64,000 bases of DNA from Nemertoderma westbladi (lineage: Eukaryota > Xenacoelomorpha > Nemertodermatida > Nemertodermatidae): contig JAUCBJ010008699.1 of NCBI GenBank assembly GCA_032718475.1, forward strand, positions 1 to 64,000, in the 5' to 3' direction. Of this stretch, positions 10,808 through 24,100 are shown piece by piece (position 1 is the first letter of the stretch; every line of letters starts with the position of its first letter). Position numbers and translations under genes: made by a program. Below the pieces are notes generated by a model. The model ran no database searches, was not told the DNA's origin, and saw only the letters and a list, made by a program, of their open reading frames with translations.

Positions 10808-12461
10808 TATAAAAGTAACATTACCGGTAAATAGATTAGCAGAAGATTACAGGATTACTGGATTAGGCCTAGTCCATCCATAGTCCATCAGTCCATTACG
10901 ATTACACCATTAGCATTACAGCATTACCGGTAGGTCTAGGCCTATACAGTTCACAGTTCAGCAGTTATACATACAAAAACCAAGGTGTACATAATAACAG
11001 GTCATGCAGCGAGCGGTTTCCTAAAATTAGCGTGGGCCGATCGTTTCCCTATTTACAGATTTATGACACTATTTTCATAATATTTCCTTAGAAACCTCTC
11101 TTACATGTCTTATGCAACTTTGGTTAGGTGGATATGATTGACTACAGGACTAGGGTTTATAGAAATATAATAAAATGTCTTGGTTCTGGAATTTTTATCT
11201 TGTAGTTGCCAACAAGGTAACCGGGCTGCCGGGTGCAAGGTTCAAATTTCGAGCGCCTGTAATCAGGTAATTCAAGACGACAAGGGATTCTGTTCTTGAG
11301 ATTTGGTATATGAGTAAAGGGAGAAAGGAAATAAAAGTATATCTAAATATTTTACATTTAAATTTTTTTTCAATCCCGTTTCCTTTCCATGTATTGTATT
11401 GTATTTTCACTCCAGTTCGACAAATTAAATTAAAATAAACGGAACACAATGTTTTAAATAACGTAATTGCACAATAAAATGTTGGAGGGAGAAACCACCA
11501 AGGCAAATTGCTCTTACTGGTGGCGAGAGTTATTGGGTACAGACTATGTCTAAAAAATATATTTATTTTAAAAATTAAAAAGTTAAAAATACAGTTATGT
11601 TCTCAATTAAAGTCCATTCTTCAATCTGTTCAATCTGCTCAATTTCATCAATCTGGAAATATCTTTCATGACGCTGCAGGTTTCTAGCCAACTGAGTGAT
11701 TGACAGGCGGACATGGTAGGCTCCCCAAAATAGAGCCGTTGGTTTAAAAGAGATTATTGTAGGGATCAGATAATTATGGGACACTTGCAAGCAAATAAAG
11801 TATATGTACAGTAGTAAGCATAATTATTTATAAATTTTACAAATGAAATGTTTTACTCACTATGATTACATTTGGTCTAGCTAATAAAGAGATCATTCCA
11901 TAAATATAATTAATTATGAACAAGAACAATTATTTTTTGTTTGAATATTATTTATAGGTAATAACAATCAATCTATCAAACATTCGCAGGGGCGCAGGGG
12001 TCTGTTTGAATATTGAAATGCAAGGGAGGGCGGGAAACGACAAGTAACAAAAAATGGCAACATAATCGATAGACGCTTTAGTGCGAACTGCGCTGAGTGA
12101 AAATTATATTTAATAATATCTAATAATAATATTCTATAATAATATTTAATAATAAAACCGCCCCCGCCCATGCCTAACTTTACTTCCTACACTCACATAT
12201 CTCACATGCGGGTGGGTATGTGGCCCACAGAAAAGACAAGTCTTTTCTACTGTACTTATCAATTTCCTCTTGCTGCATAGACTATTATCTAAGCAAGGGG
12301 GTTATTATGATACTCGTTAACTCGTTACACAGTTTGTACAGTCTACACGGCGATTTCTTGACATTCAATAGGTACTAGCCTATGTAGAATACGATGTATT
12401 AAAGTTTCCCTGAATAATGTTTACAGTGAAACCCGTGATGAATAAATTCCACTGTTAACAG
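10808..12461. other. Divergent intergenic region, ANKIB1-proximal part
   Basis: It should contain the ANKIB1 promoter and 5' UTR. I see no TATA box that I would defend. Palindromic TACCGGTA occurs at 10822-10829 and 10925-10932. The rest is AT-rich. An open frame at 11195-11506 has no family resemblance. Confidence 0.45.
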
Positions 12462-12465
12462 TTAA

Positions 12466-12837
12466 GGCCTGTTTACACGTGGCAACTTTTAGAGTAACTT
12501 TCTCGGCAACTTGTAGAGCAACCCAGGTTGCCGATCAAGTTGCTCCGTGTAAACACGTAAAAAGTTGCCGTAAAAGTTGCTCAACATTTACTGCAACCTG
12601 AAGGAATTTACGTTAACGAATAATCAAATTAAATTATCAAAAACTAGCTACTGTAGTAGATAAAATGACCCACTACTGTATTTTAAGTCAAACTAGCCAA
12701 GTTGCTCAAAAAGTTGCCGGCCAAGTTGCTGGTACAGTAAAGTTGCCACCTGTAAACAGCGATTAAATTAAGTTGCTCCAAAAAAGTTGCTAGTTGCAGA
12801 GAAAGTTGCTCTAAAAGTTGCCACGTGTAAACAGGCC
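12466..12837. mobile_element. MITE with 39-bp TIRs and TTAA target duplication
   Basis: The 372-bp element is bounded by inverted repeats of 39 bp with one mismatch, starting GGCCTGTTTACACGTGGC. TTAA flanks both ends (12462-12465 and 12838-12841). The interior is filled with AAGTTGC/GCAACTT-type words in both orientations. There is no coding capacity. TTAA duplications are typical of piggyBac and some Kolobok-type transposases, so it would need such an enzyme in trans. Confidence 0.8.
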
Positions 12838-12949
12838 TTAAATTAATATCTTGGGATCGTATTGGGTTCTTAACTACGAATAAGCTTCAAACTTGATACA
12901 ATCAATCACCTTAAATAATTATAACAGTCCTGGCTTCACACTGGACCAG

Positions 12950-13110
12950 CCTCAGTAAACACCCTAACACTCGGGTCCCCAATGCGACAAGGTGAGCTGA
13001 CTGCCTTGGCAGATAAGCTTTCTCTTAGCGCAGTGGGTGTTCAAGAGCACCGAATGCAGACTGGACAGACTGATGAGGTTCTGATTAAGGACATGGGGGG
13101 CGGTTGACGA
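12950..13110 (+). pseudogene. LINE APE-type endonuclease fragment
   Basis: The + strand reads VNTLTLGSPMRQGELTALAD then KLSLSAVGVQEHRM and IKDMGGG before a stop at about 13108. The VGVQEHR word is the first catalytic-Glu motif region of LINE AP endonucleases. Only about 50 codons remain and the rest of the endonuclease is gone. Confidence 0.6.
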
Positions 13111-13116
13111 CTCGCC

Positions 13117-13705
13117 CTCGCGTCAGCAGACCTGGGATCATGGATCCGGAAGTCAGGTGAGGACCTTCGAATACGTAAGGGAAAGGCATGGGCAGCCTTG
13201 AATAGGCTTTCCAGGATTTGGAAGTCACCGAGAATTAATCGGAAACTTAAGGTCCGATTATTAGAGCAGCAGTAGTTCCAGTACTCCTCTATCAGACTAT
13301 GGGAGTCCATGCTGGGCTCTAACTGCTGCGAGGACACCAAATCTCAGGATGGCACATTCACAAGAATGCTACGCCGGGTTCATTGTGTCAAGTACAATGC
13401 ACACATCTCCATTCAGACACTATATAACATTGGAGGTGTCTCATTGGTTCCCCAAAGCTTTGACACTAGAACAAAATCGCCTCCGCTTTGCATGACATTG
13501 CTTTCGCCGTGAGGAAAGGCCAGTGCATAATCTTGTACTTTGGCAGCCTCATGGAGTGAATAAGCATGGTGGACAGCCCATGACTTTCTTGAGACGCATC
13601 TTAAAGGACACTGGCCTTGAAGATGCGGATGATCTAGCAAATGTCATGGGTGATAGGGAGTTGTGGCGGCGCAATTTTGTCGACAAGCCGGCACAGCATT
13701 CTTAA
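13117..13705 (+). pseudogene. LINE ORF2 C-terminus (copy 2), fused behind the endonuclease scrap
   Basis: The reading starts DLGSWIRKSGEDLRIRKGK, then AWAALNRLSRIWKSPRINRK, typical of the post-RT region of LINE ORF2. It continues, with breaks, through MLRRVHCVKYNAH and LVLWQPHGVNKHGGQPMTFL to DRELWRRNFVDKPAQHS, with a poly-(TAATA)-like tail. From about 13317 it parallels 7446-7840, with an added GLEDADDL segment intact. The RT domain expected between this and the endonuclease piece is absent. Confidence 0.75.
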
Positions 13706-13823
13706 AAATAATATATTAATAATATATTATAACGTAATATATTCTAAAGTTCTAAGCAGCTTAAGTCTGTACGTCAGAAAGTAGCTGACAGAAACTGAAA
13801 CTCAGAAAGGAAGGAACAGTGAT

Positions 13824-14397
13824 CAGTCGGGGAGAAGTTATATTGTCGAGTGAGTTGAAATTTCAACTTTATTTTTTTAAATTCAACTTTTTCTGTTTTT
13901 ATTAAAATTGCACTTTTTTTTAATTCAAATTTTGGAGTAGGTTTGGAAGTACTGAAATATGGAGTTGGAATCCATTACTCAGTTACAGGTATTCCATTGT
14001 ATAGGCCTAATAATTATCACATCACATACATTGGTAATTTAATACGTCTAACAGTCTAATAAATTCCCTTAGTATTTCAGCTAATTTCAAAATATAATCA
14101 CTTACCGGTACCGGTAAAATTTTTAAAATAAAAGTAATCCCGACGGTGAAATTTTTTGTTCCATCGGTACCGGTAATCTGGTAATGAGTGTTAATTTTTC
14201 GAGTAACATCAGAACATCGATAAAAACAATAAAAACACGCTTGGGGGGCCTTCTGGCTCTGAGCCTCATGCATGCCATTTTAGAGTTGAATTTACAACTT
14301 AATAGGCCCCAGTCAGCCAGTCTGCTAGTTTAATTTCTGAATTAAAAAAAAAGTTTTAAATTTTAACTCAGTTGAAATTTGAACTTCTCCCCGACTG
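13824..14397. mobile_element. MITE-like TIR element in the MCM4 5' flank
   Basis: CAGTCGGGGAGAAGTT at 13824-13839 is repeated inverted at 14382-14397. The inversion continues imperfectly inward (GAGTTGAAATTTCAACTT versus its counterpart near 14350-14380). The 574-bp interior has three TACCGGTA palindromes (14103, 14109, 14168). The CAG start resembles hAT termini, but I found no matching 8-bp target duplication. It ends 57 bp before the MCM4 ATG. Confidence 0.6.
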
Positions 14398-14454
14398 CCG
14401 ATAGGCTGATACATGTGATAGGTACGGTAAGGTACTCGGTTAGATAATATCATA

Positions 14455-15172
14455 ATGGATAGGCCTATAGATGATCTCGGGACAGATGGTTCACCGCGGG
14501 CACAAAGTCCGCCACTGCCACAAATGCCGGAGAGCAGCCCCGTCGTCCCGGCTACGGGAAACAGCCGCGGCGGGGCGCAGCTCATGGACATATCCATGGA
14601 GACCAGTTCGCCGCTAAAGTACGGCACACCGAGCTCTCGGGGCACACCCCGGCAGACACCGGCCCGGGCGCGGGCCGACCTCGTCACACCGGGTGTCCGA
14701 AGGGAAGTTCGTGTCGGACATCCGGGCGACTTGACGTCGGACATCCTGGAACCGACATCGCGAGTCGGTCGCAGTGAGTTTGACATAACAACCGACTCGG
14801 TAGATCCCACAGGACCTCGACTCGTTATCTGGGGCACCAACGTTGTCATTTCCGAGACAAAGGCTAAGTTTATCGCCTTCCTGGAGAACTTCAACGACCG
14901 CTCAGCTAACCTCTCTATCGACGGGTTCGACCCCTCCCAACCTCTCTATCTTCAACTTCTCCACGATATCTCGCAGTCCGTCAACCCCTTCCTCAATGTC
15001 GACTGTTCCCATATCCGAGAGGTGGACCCGAACCTGTACATACAGACCAAGTGCTACCCCCAGGAAGTTATCCCAACCTTCGATATGGCCGTTAACGAGG
15101 TCTTTGAGAAGAGATGGCCCGGTGTTCAGCTGCCCCATCAGATTCAAGTTCGAACCTTCAACGTCGCTGGAG
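14455..15172 (+). CDS. MCM4: MCM4 exon 1: regulatory tail and start of N-domain
   Basis: 239 codons plus one base. The ATG (14455) gives MDRPIDDLG. The tail is followed by [27 protein letters not shown] and [10 protein letters not shown], all highly conserved in MCM4. The donor is G|GTAAAA at 15173. Confidence 0.94.
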
Positions 15173-18100
15173 GTAAAACCTTATACTACCACACTACAGT
15201 ACTACCGGTAGCCCTTCTATGTTCTACTTTAATTTATATTTTTTTTACATATTATGTTGATTTATGTTATGTGTTTATTTTTTTAAGTTTGATGCTTGAT
15301 ACATCCCCTAAAGGCTAAATCCGTTTGTCCTTTTCCCTCTAGTATTGTGGAGTGAACCCTAATAACCAATAATAAACTAATGCGAGAAAGCGTCGTTTTA
15401 GATTTCTCAGCATTACGTGTATTATTGACGTGTTCTGATGATGTGAATTTGCGTTGAGCATTTAATCTGGATGAGAATGGATATAAATGTTTGCATTTTT
15501 CAAATGTTCACAATCTGGAACGAAAATCCAAGGGTGAGTTTTTTATTTCTGAATGGACTCGCGACGATTTATCTTTAGGTAAGAACATGCGGATGCTGAA
15601 CCCAGAGGATATTGATACGCTGATTACCATCTCGGGCATGGTGATCAGGACGTCTACCCTGATACCCGAGATGCGGCAGGCCTTCTTCCACTGCGCCGTG
15701 TGCGGCAAGGAGACCTCGGTAGACATCGACAGGGGTCTCATTAACGAGCCCACCATGTGCCCCAACTGCAGCACCAACCACAGCTTCGTGTTGGTTCACA
15801 ACCGCTCGCTCTTCTCCGACAAGCAGATCGTTAAGTTGCAGGAGTCCCCCGACGATATGCCCCCGGGACAGACCCCGCACACGGTGTTGCTAACGGCTCA
15901 CAACGACCTGGTAGACGCTGTTCACCCAGGGGACCGCATACAGGTTAGGGGATGAGTTTAGTCGCTCGTTAATTAAATGAAACTGTATTAATTATATCGT
16001 CGCTCAAGTACCGGTACCGAAAGGCCTTTAACTCAATTTTTATCATTTTGCAGGTGAAGCAAAAAACAAAACAAAAAAAGTTTTTTTTATGTAATAATAA
16101 CTATTTACATACTTGTGTGTAAAGTGGCACTTTACATTGTGATGATCCGAGTGGCTTTGTTACACGAACGAACGTTAGTGAGTGAGTGAAAATAAAGCCA
16201 CGAGGATCAGAACACTGTAAAGTACTTTGCAACAAGTATGTATGTAGTTTTATTCAAAAATTTTAACATTACGAAATGATTGTACATATACATATACATT
16301 ATAAGTGATAGAAACTGCACAAATTATATTAGTTGCTGTATAAATAAATGTAAAAATGACATAAATTATGTTATAAATAAGTTAGCTTATATTTATGGTG
16401 GCGTTTGGAGCCGTGTTATAATAATATAGCTAAGCCCTACTGGTTATCAATAGCTATACCCCGCCTACCGGTAGGTATTACAGTATGCCTATCTGGCTGT
16501 GAGGCAAATTTCCACCTATTGTTTACGTTGACGCTACTTATTTTTAAGTTCGTAGATATCGGAGATGCGGCCTTTTTTACACATTAAAATTTATTGACGT
16601 GGATTTGCAGTTTGGCTTTTGATTTAGTAGCGTAATGGAATTGGAATTGGGGCTATTTGTATTTTGTATGTATAGAGTACAGAAATACATTATTGTGAGT
16701 AGATTATATGTTCATTGTTCAACTGATAATTGAACATGGTTGACGTTTCTAATGTCATGGTGATTGGATGTTGTACGTTAAAGAAAGGATATATTGGACA
16801 GCTGTTTAAAACTGATTATTATTAGATTCGGATTATACGATTAGTTTTCGATTATCAGGATTTATCTTTTTATATAGCTTTACAATTATTATACTGTACA
16901 TTAGATTTATTAGGTAGTTAGTTTATTAGTAGGTTTTATTTGAGTAGGTTTTACATTTACACTGGATTTATGTCCCTTATTTGAGTAGGTTGTACATTTG
17001 ATTTTTGTCCCTTATTTGAGTAGGTTGTACATTTGATTTTTGTTCCTTATTTGAGTAGGTTGTACATTGGATTTATGTCCCTTATTTTTTGTAGGTTGTA
17101 CACTGGATTTATGTCCCGTATTTGAGTAGGTTGTACATTTGATTTTTGTTCCTTATTTGAGTAGGTTGTACATTGGATTTATGTCCCTTATTTTTTGTAG
17201 GTTGTACACTGGATTTATGTCCCGTATTTGAGTAGGTTGTACATTTGATTTTTGTCCCTTATTTGAGTAGGTTGTACATTTGATTTTTGTTCCTTATTTG
17301 AGTAGGTTGTACATTGGATTTATGTCCCTTATTTGAGTAGGTTGTACATTGGATTTATGTCCCTTTATTTGAGTAGGTTGTACATTTGATTTTTGTCCCT
17401 TATTTGAGTAGGTTGTACATTGGATTTATGTCCCTTATTTGAGTAGGTTGTACATTGGATTTATGTCCCTTTATTTGAGTAGGTTTTGCATTGGATTTAT
17501 GTCCCTTTATTTGAGTAGGTTGTACATTGGATTTATGTCCCTTATTTGAGTAGGTTGTACATTGGATTTATGTCCCTTATTTGAGTAGGTTGTACATTGG
17601 ATTTATGTCCCTTATTTGAGTAGGTTGTACATTGGATTTATGTCCCTTATTTGAGTAGGTTGTACATTGGATTTATGTCCCTTTATTTGAGTAGGTTTTG
17701 CATTGGATTTATGTCCCTTTATTTGAGTAGGTTTTACATTGGATTTATGTCCCTTATTTGAGTAGGTTGTACATTGGATTTATGTCCCTTTATTTGAGTA
17801 GGTTGTACATTTGATTTTTGTCCCTTATTTGAGTAGGTTGTACATTGGATTTATGTCCCTTATTTGAGTAGGTTGTACATTGGATTTATGTCCCTTATTT
17901 GAGTAGGTTGTACATTGTATTTATGTCCCGTATTTGAGTAGGTTGTACATTTGATTTTTGTCCCTTATTTGAGTAGGTTGTACATTTGATTTTTGTCCCT
18001 TATTTGAGTAGGTTGTACATTGGATTTATGTCCCTTATTTGAGTAGGTTGTACATTGGATTTATGTCCCTTTATTTGAGTAGGTTTTGCATTGGATTTAT

Positions 18101-21100
18101 GTCCCTTTATTTGAGTAGGTTGTACATTGGATTTATATCCCTTATTTGAGTAGGTTGTACATTGGATTTATGTCCCTTATTTGAGTAGGTTGTACATTGT
18201 ATTTATGTCCCGTATTTGAGTAGGTTGTACATTGGATTTATGTCCCTTATTTGAGTAGGTTGTACATTGGATTTATGTCCCTTATTTGAGTAGGTTGTAC
18301 ATTCGATTTATATCCCTTATTTGAGTAGGTTGTACATTGGATTTATGTCCCTTATTTGAGTAGGTTGTACATTGTATTTATGTCCCGTATTTGAGTAGGT
18401 TGTACATTTGATTTTTGTTCCTTATTTGAGTAGGTTGTACATTTGATTTTTGTTCCTTATTTGAGTAGGTTGTACATTGGATTTATATCCCTTATTTGAG
18501 TAGGTTGTACATTGGATTTATGTCCCTTATTTGAGTAGGTTGTCCATTGGATTTATATCCCTTATTTGAGTAGGTTGTACATTGGATTTATGTCCCTTAT
18601 TTGAGTAGGTTGTACATGTACACTGGATTTATGTTCCTTATTTGAGTAGGTTGTACATTGGATTTATGTCCCGTATTTGAGTAGGTTGTACATTTGATTT
18701 TTGTTCCTTATTTGATTAGGTTGTACATTTGATTTTTGTTCCTTATTTGAGTAGGTTGTACATTGGATTTATATCCCTTATTTGAGTAGGTTGTACATTG
18801 TATTTATGTCCCGTATTTGAGTAGGTTGTACATTTGATTTTTGTTCCTTATTTGAGTAGGTTGTACATTTGATTTTTGTTCCTTATTTGAGTAGGTTGTC
18901 CATTGGATTTATATCCCTTATTTGAGTAGGTTGTACATTGGATTTATGTCCCTTATTTGAGTAGGTTGTACATTGGATTTATGTTCCTTATTTGAGTAGG
19001 TTGTACATTGGATTTATGTCTCTTATTTGAGTAGGTTGTACATAGGATTTATGTTCCTTATTTGAGTAGGTTGTATATTTGATTTTTGTTCCTTATTCGA
19101 GTAGGTTGTACATTTGATTTTTGTTCCTTATTTGAGTAGGTTGTACATTGGATTTATATCCCTTATTTGAGTAGGTTATACATTTGATTTATGTCCCTTA
19201 TTTGAGTAGGTTGTACATTGTATTTATGTCCCGTATTTGAGTAGGTTGTACATTTGATTTTTGTTCCTTATTTGAGTAGGTTGTACATTTGATTTTTGTT
19301 CCTTATTTGAGTAGGTTGTACATTGGATTTATGTCCCTTATTTTTTGTAGGTTGTACACTGGATTTATGTCCCGTATTTGAGTAGGTTGTACATTTGATT
19401 TTTGTCCCTTATTTGAGTAGGTTGTACATTTGATTTTTGTTCCTTATTTGAGTAGGTTGTACATTGGATTTATGTCCCTTATTTGAGTAGGTTGTACATT
19501 GGATTTATGTCCCTTTATTTGAGTAGGTTGTACATTTGATTTTTGTCCCTTATTTGAGTAGGTTGTACATTGGATTTATGTCCCTTATTTGAGTAGGTTG
19601 TACATTGGATTTATGTCCCTTTATTTGAGTAGGTTTTGCATTGGATTTATGTCCCTTTATTTGAGTAGGTTGTACATTGGATTTATGTCCCTTATTTGAG
19701 TAGGTTGTACATTGGATTTATGTCCCTTATTTGAGTAGGTTGTACATTGGATTTATGTCCCTTATTTGAGTAGGTTGTACATTGGATTTATGTCCCTTAT
19801 TTGAGTAGGTTGTACATTGGATTTATGTCCCTTTATTTGAGTAGGTTTTGCATTGGATTTATGTCCCTTTATTTGAGTAGGTTTTACATTGGATTTATGT
19901 CCCTTATTTGAGTAGGTTGTACATTGGATTTATGTCCCTTTATTTGAGTAGGTTGTACATTTGATTTTTGTCCCTTATTTGAGTAGGTTGTACATTGGAT
20001 TTATGTCCCTTATTTGAGTAGGTTGTACATTGGATTTATGTCCCTTATTTGAGTAGGTTGTACATTGTATTTATGTCCCGTATTTGAGTAGGTTGTACAT
20101 TTGATTTTTGTCCCTTATTTGAGTAGGTTGTACATTTGATTTTTGTCCCTTATTTGAGTAGGTTGTACATTGGATTTATGTCCCTTATTTGAGTAGGTTG
20201 TACATTGGATTTATGTCCCTTTATTTGAGTAGGTTTTGCATTGGATTTATGTCCCTTTATTTGAGTAGGTTGTACATTGGATTTATATCCCTTATTTGAG
20301 TAGGTTGTACATTGGATTTATGTCCCTTATTTGAGTAGGTTGTACATTGTATTTATGTCCCGTATTTGAGTAGGTTGTACATTGGATTTATGTCCCTTAT
20401 TTGAGTAGGTTGTACATTGGATTTATGTCCCTTATTTGAGTAGGTTGTACATTCGATTTATATCCCTTATTTGAGTAGGTTGTACATTGGATTTATGTCC
20501 CTTATTTGAGTAGGTTGTACATTGTATTTATGTCCCGTATTTGAGTAGGTTGTACATTTGATTTTTGTTCCTTATTTGAGTAGGTTGTACATTTGATTTT
20601 TGTTCCTTATTTGAGTAGGTTGTACATTGGATTTATATCCCTTATTTGAGTAGGTTGTACATTGGATTTATGTCCCTTATTTGAGTAGGTTGTCCATTGG
20701 ATTTATATCCCTTATTTGAGTAGGTTGTACATTGGATTTATGTCCCTTATTTGAGTAGGTTGTACATGTACACTGGATTTATGTTCCTTATTTGAGTAGG
20801 TTGTACATTGGATTTATGTCCCGTATTTGAGTAGGTTGTACATTTGATTTTTGTTCCTTATTTGATTAGGTTGTACATTTGATTTTTGTTCCTTATTTGA
20901 GTAGGTTGTACATTGGATTTATATCCCTTATTTGAGTAGGTTGTACATTGTATTTATGTCCCGTATTTGAGTAGGTTGTACATTTGATTTTTGTTCCTTA
21001 TTTGAGTAGGTTGTACATTTGATTTTTGTTCCTTATTTGAGTAGGTTGTCCATTGGATTTATATCCCTTATTTGAGTAGGTTGTACATTGGATTTATGTC

Positions 21101-24100
21101 CCTTATTTGAGTAGGTTGTACATTGGATTTATGTTCCTTATTTGAGTAGGTTGTACATTGGATTTATGTCTCTTATTTGAGTAGGTTGTACATAGGATTT
21201 ATGTTCCTTATTTGAGTAGGTTGTATATTTGATTTTTGTTCCTTATTCGAGTAGGTTGTACATTTGATTTTTGTTCCTTATTTGAGTAGGTTGTACATTG
21301 GATTTATATCCCTTATTTGAGTAGGTTATACATTTGATTTATGTCCCTTATTTGAGTAGGTTGTACATTGTATTTATGTCCCGTATTTGAGTAGGTTGTA
21401 CATTTGATTTTTGTTCCTTATTTGAGTAGGTTGTACATTTGATTTTTGTTCCTTATTTGAGTAGGTTGTCCATTGGATTTATATCCCTTATTTGCGTAGG
21501 TTGTACATTGGATTTATGTCCCTCATTTGAGTAGGTTGTACATGTACATTGGATTTATGTTCCTTATTTGAGTAGGTTGTACATTGGATTTATGTCCCGT
21601 ATTTGAGTAGGTTGTACATTTGATTTTTGTTCCTTATTTGAGTAGGTTGTACATTTGATTTTTGTTCCTTATTTGAGTAGGTTGTACATTGGATTTATAT
21701 CCCTTATTTGAGTAGGTTGTACATTGGATTTATGTCCCTTATTTGAGTAGGTTGTACATTGGATTTATGTTCCTTATTTGAGAAGGTTGTACTTTGGATT
21801 TATGTCCCGTATTTGAGTAGGTTGTACATTTGATTTTTGTTCCTTATTTGAGTAGGTTGTACATTGGATTTATATCCCTTATTTGAGTAGGTTGTACATT
21901 GGATTTATGTCCCTTATTTGAGTAGGTTGTACATTGGATTTATGTCCCTTATTTGAGTAGGTTGTACATTGGATTTATGTCCCTTATTTGAGTAGGTTGT
22001 ACATTGGATTTATGTCCCTTATTTGAGTAGGTTGTACATTGGATTTATGTCCTTTATTTGAGTAGGTTTTGCATTGGATTCATGTCCCTTATTTGGATTT
22101 ATGTTCCTTATTTGAGTAGGTTGTACATTGGATTTATGTCCCTTATTTGAGTAGGTTGTACGTTGGATTTGTCCCTTATTTGAGGAGGTTGTACATTGGA
22201 TTTATGTCCCTTATTTGAGTAGGTTGTACATTGGATTTATGTCCCTTATTTGAGTAGGTTGTACATTGGATTTATGTCCCTTATTTGAGTAGGTTGTACA
22301 TTGGATTTATGTCCCTTATTTGAGTAGGTTGTACATTGGATTTTTTTGTCCTTTATTTGAGTGAGGTTGTACATTGGATTTATGTCCCTTATTTGAGTAG
22401 GTTTTGCATTGGATTTATGTCCCTTATTTGGATTTATGTTCCTTATTTGAGTAGGTTGTACATTGGATTTATGTCCCTTATTTGAGTAGGTTGTACGTTG
22501 GATTTGTCCCTTATTTGAGGAGGTTGTACATTGGATTTATGTCCCTTATTTGAGAGGTTGTACATTGGATTTATGTCCCTTATTTGAGTAGGTTTTGCAT
22601 TGGATTTATGTCCCTTATTTGAGTAGGTTGTACATTGGATTTATGTCCCTTATTTGAGTAGGTTGTACATTGTATTTATGTCCCTTATTTGAGTAGGTTG
22701 TACATTGGATTTATGTCCCTTATTTGAGTAGGTTGTACATTGGATTTATGTCCCTTATTTGAGTAGGTTGTACATTGGATTTATGTCCCTTATTTGAGTA
22801 GGTTGTACATTGGATTTATGTCCCTTATTTGACTAGGTTGTACATTGGATTTATGTCCCTTATTTGAGTAGGTTGTACATTGGATTTATGTCCCTTATTT
22901 GAGTAGGTTGTACGGTACATTGGTGTCCCTTATTTGAATAGGTTGTACATTGGATTTATGTCCCTTATTTGAGTAGGTTGTACATTGGATTTATGTCCCT
23001 TATTTGAGTAGGTTGTTGTACATTGGATTTATTTACCTTATGTGAGTAGGTTGTACATTGGATTTATGTCCCTTATTTGAGTAGGTTGTATATTGGATTT
23101 ATGTCCCTTATTTGAGTAGGTTTTGCATTGGATTTATGTCCCTTATTTGAGTAGGTTTGGCATTGGATTTTTGTCCCTTATTTGAGTAGGTTTTGCATTA
23201 GATTTATGTCCCTTTATTTGAGTAGGTTGTACATTGGATTTATGTCCCTTGTATTTGAGTAGGTTGTACATTGGATTTATGTTCCTTATTTAAGTAGGTT
23301 TTGCATTGGATTTATGTCCCTTTATTTGAGTAGGTTGTACATTGGATTTATGTCCCTTATTTGAGTAGCTTGTACATTGGATTTATGTCCCTTATTTGAG
23401 TAGGTTTTGCATTGGTTGGATTTATGTCCCTTATTTGAATAGGTTTTACATTGGATTTGTCCCTTATTTGAGTAGGTTTTGCATTGGATTTATGTCCCTT
23501 TATTTGAGAAGGTTCTACATTGGATTTATGCCCCTAACTTGAAAGTAGGTTTTGCATTGGATTTATGTCCCTTTGTTTGAGTAGGTTGTACATTGGATTT
23601 ATGTCCCTTATTTGAGTAGGTTGTACATTGAATTTATGTCCCTTATTTGAGTAGGTTGTACATTGGATTTATGTTCCTTATTTGAGTAGGTTGTACATTG
23701 AATTTATGTCCTTTATTTGAGTAGGTTGTACATTGGATTTTTGTCCCTTATTTGTGTAGCTTGTACATTGGATTTATGACCCTTATTTGAGTAGGTTGTA
23801 CATTGGATTTTTGTCCCTTATTTGAGTAGGTTTTGCATTGGATTTATGTCCCTTTATTTGAGTAGGTTGTACATTGAATTTATGTCCCTTATTTGTGTAG
23901 GTTGTGCATTGGATTTATGTCCTTTATTTCAGTAGGTTGTATATTGGATTTATGTCCCTTATTTGAGTACGTTGTACTGTACATTGAATTTATGTCCCTT
24001 ATTTGAGTAGGTTGTACACATTGAATTTATGTCCCTTATTTGAGTAGGTTTTACATTGCATTTATGTCCCTTATTTGAGTAGGTTGTACTTTGAATTTAT

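Noticed and set aside
11195-11506. Minus-strand ORF with several hydrophobic stretches, ending near a weak box B-like word
   Set aside because: No family resemblance and no box A; composition looks like AT-rich chance reading.
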